A stretch of 64,000 nucleotides of DNA from Humibacillus sp. DSM 29435 (GTDB taxonomy: Bacteria > Actinomycetota > Actinomycetes > Actinomycetales > Dermatophilaceae), in assembly GCF_001758225.1 (NCBI RefSeq), contig NZ_MAST01000012.1, forward strand, positions 310,001 to 374,000, in the 5' to 3' direction. The first letter of the stretch is position 1, and each line of letters starts with the position of its first letter. The notes below the pieces were generated by a model, which was not told where the DNA came from, did no database searches, and saw only the letters and a program-made list of their open reading frames with translations. Shown here one piece after another: positions 63,822-64,000 of the stretch. The position numbers were made by a program, and so were the translations under genes.

Positions 63822-63846
63822 CGCCCCGCCCCCTGAAGGCGGGGCG
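63822..63846 (-). terminator. Terminator after the MoaD/ThiS-like gene
   Basis: Perfect 9-bp GC stem (63822-63830 with 63838-63846) with a seven-base loop, between the stop of the MoaD-like gene and the sixA start. Confidence 0.65.
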
Positions 63847-63848
63847 GC

Positions 63849-64000
63849 TCAGCCCCCCGAGACCGCGTTGACGATGTGCACCCGGGCCCCGCTCGGCACC
63901 ACGGTCTCCACTCCGCCGCTGCGAGTGGCGTCCTCGCCGTTGACGAACACCTTGACGTGGCGGCGGATCTCGCCCCGCTCGTCGCGCACCTTCCCGTCGA
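63849..64000 (-). CDS. MoaD/ThiS-family sulfur-carrier-like protein, 5' part outside the window
   Basis: The last 49 residues or so are visible and read RGEIRRHVKVFVNGEDATRS, then VVPSGARVHIVNAVSGG. The beta-grasp pattern and the C-terminal Gly-Gly are those of MoaD/ThiS proteins, where the end is adenylated and carries sulfur for molybdopterin, thiamine or cysteine (CysO) synthesis. The partner genes lie outside, so the pathway cannot be named. Confidence 0.85.
   Translation of the reverse strand, partial: DGKVRDERGEIRRHVKVFVNGEDATRSGGVETVVPSGARVHIVNAVSGG

Overview
The window is GC-rich throughout, packed with genes, and has many GTG starts and ATGA/GTGA overlaps. It carries coenzyme F420 genes (cofC and an F420-dependent glucose-6-phosphate dehydrogenase), a HU protein with a long Lys/Ala tail, and the order ddl - gpsA - cofC - hup - leuD - leuC - IclR regulator known from Mycobacterium. 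This indicates a chromosomal segment of a high-GC Gram-positive actinobacterium. A member of the Micrococcales close to Intrasporangiaceae/Dermatophilaceae is my inference, not something the sequence proves.

Layout. 1-9.4 kb: cell wall and lipid genes (ddl, gpsA, an acyltransferase), F420 synthesis (cofC, here fused to a small OB-fold-like domain), hup, leuCD and the divergent IclR regulator (ndgR type). 9.4-15.3 kb: an L,D-transpeptidase lipoprotein, fgd, small conserved proteins, a MerR regulator and a membrane alpha/beta hydrolase. 15.5-19.8 kb: tRNA-Glu(CTC), tRNA-Gln(CTG), a HAD phosphatase, a GNAT protein, gltX and a fumarylacetoacetate-hydrolase-fold enzyme. 19.8-30.3 kb: an accessory-looking patch of small or poorly known genes, including an orphan phage-tail-tube-like/AAA hybrid and a protein built of seven 17-residue repeats. 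30.5-35.7 kb: the biotin locus (TetR regulator of BioQ type and bioBAFD). 35.7-37.5 kb: cimA with a leader-peptide attenuator. 37.6-47.8 kb: a long catabolic operon for an amine or polyamine by gamma-glutamylation (permease, kinase-like protein, FAD/GcvT oxidoreductase, GntR regulator, glutamine-synthetase-like ligase, aldehyde dehydrogenase, SDR, gamma-glutamyl hydrolase). 48.0-48.2 kb: a 51-bp minisatellite. 48.3-63.2 kb: ilvE, leuB, kup, serA, ilvC, ilvN, ilvB and ilvD with a few unrelated genes. The right end holds sixA and the tail of a MoaD/ThiS-like sulfur carrier.

How it fits together. All enzymes for valine, isoleucine (by the citramalate route) and leucine except leuA are in this window (cimA, leuCD, leuB, ilvBN, ilvC, ilvD, ilvE). 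Two of these transcripts, cimA and ilvBNC, start with a short branched-chain-residue-rich peptide whose GTG codon lies six bases after a -10-like element, followed by a hairpin on the stop codon and a U-tracted terminator. A 17-bp palindrome between leuC and ndgR recurs in weaker form before ilvE and near 51.85 kb, suggesting that one regulator also links these genes. The GntR-type regulator and the permease of the catabolic operon share an inverted repeat with the same 10-bp spacer, and the TetR/bioB region carries a TGAAC-N3-GTTCA site, so both regulators can be paired with likely targets from sequence alone.
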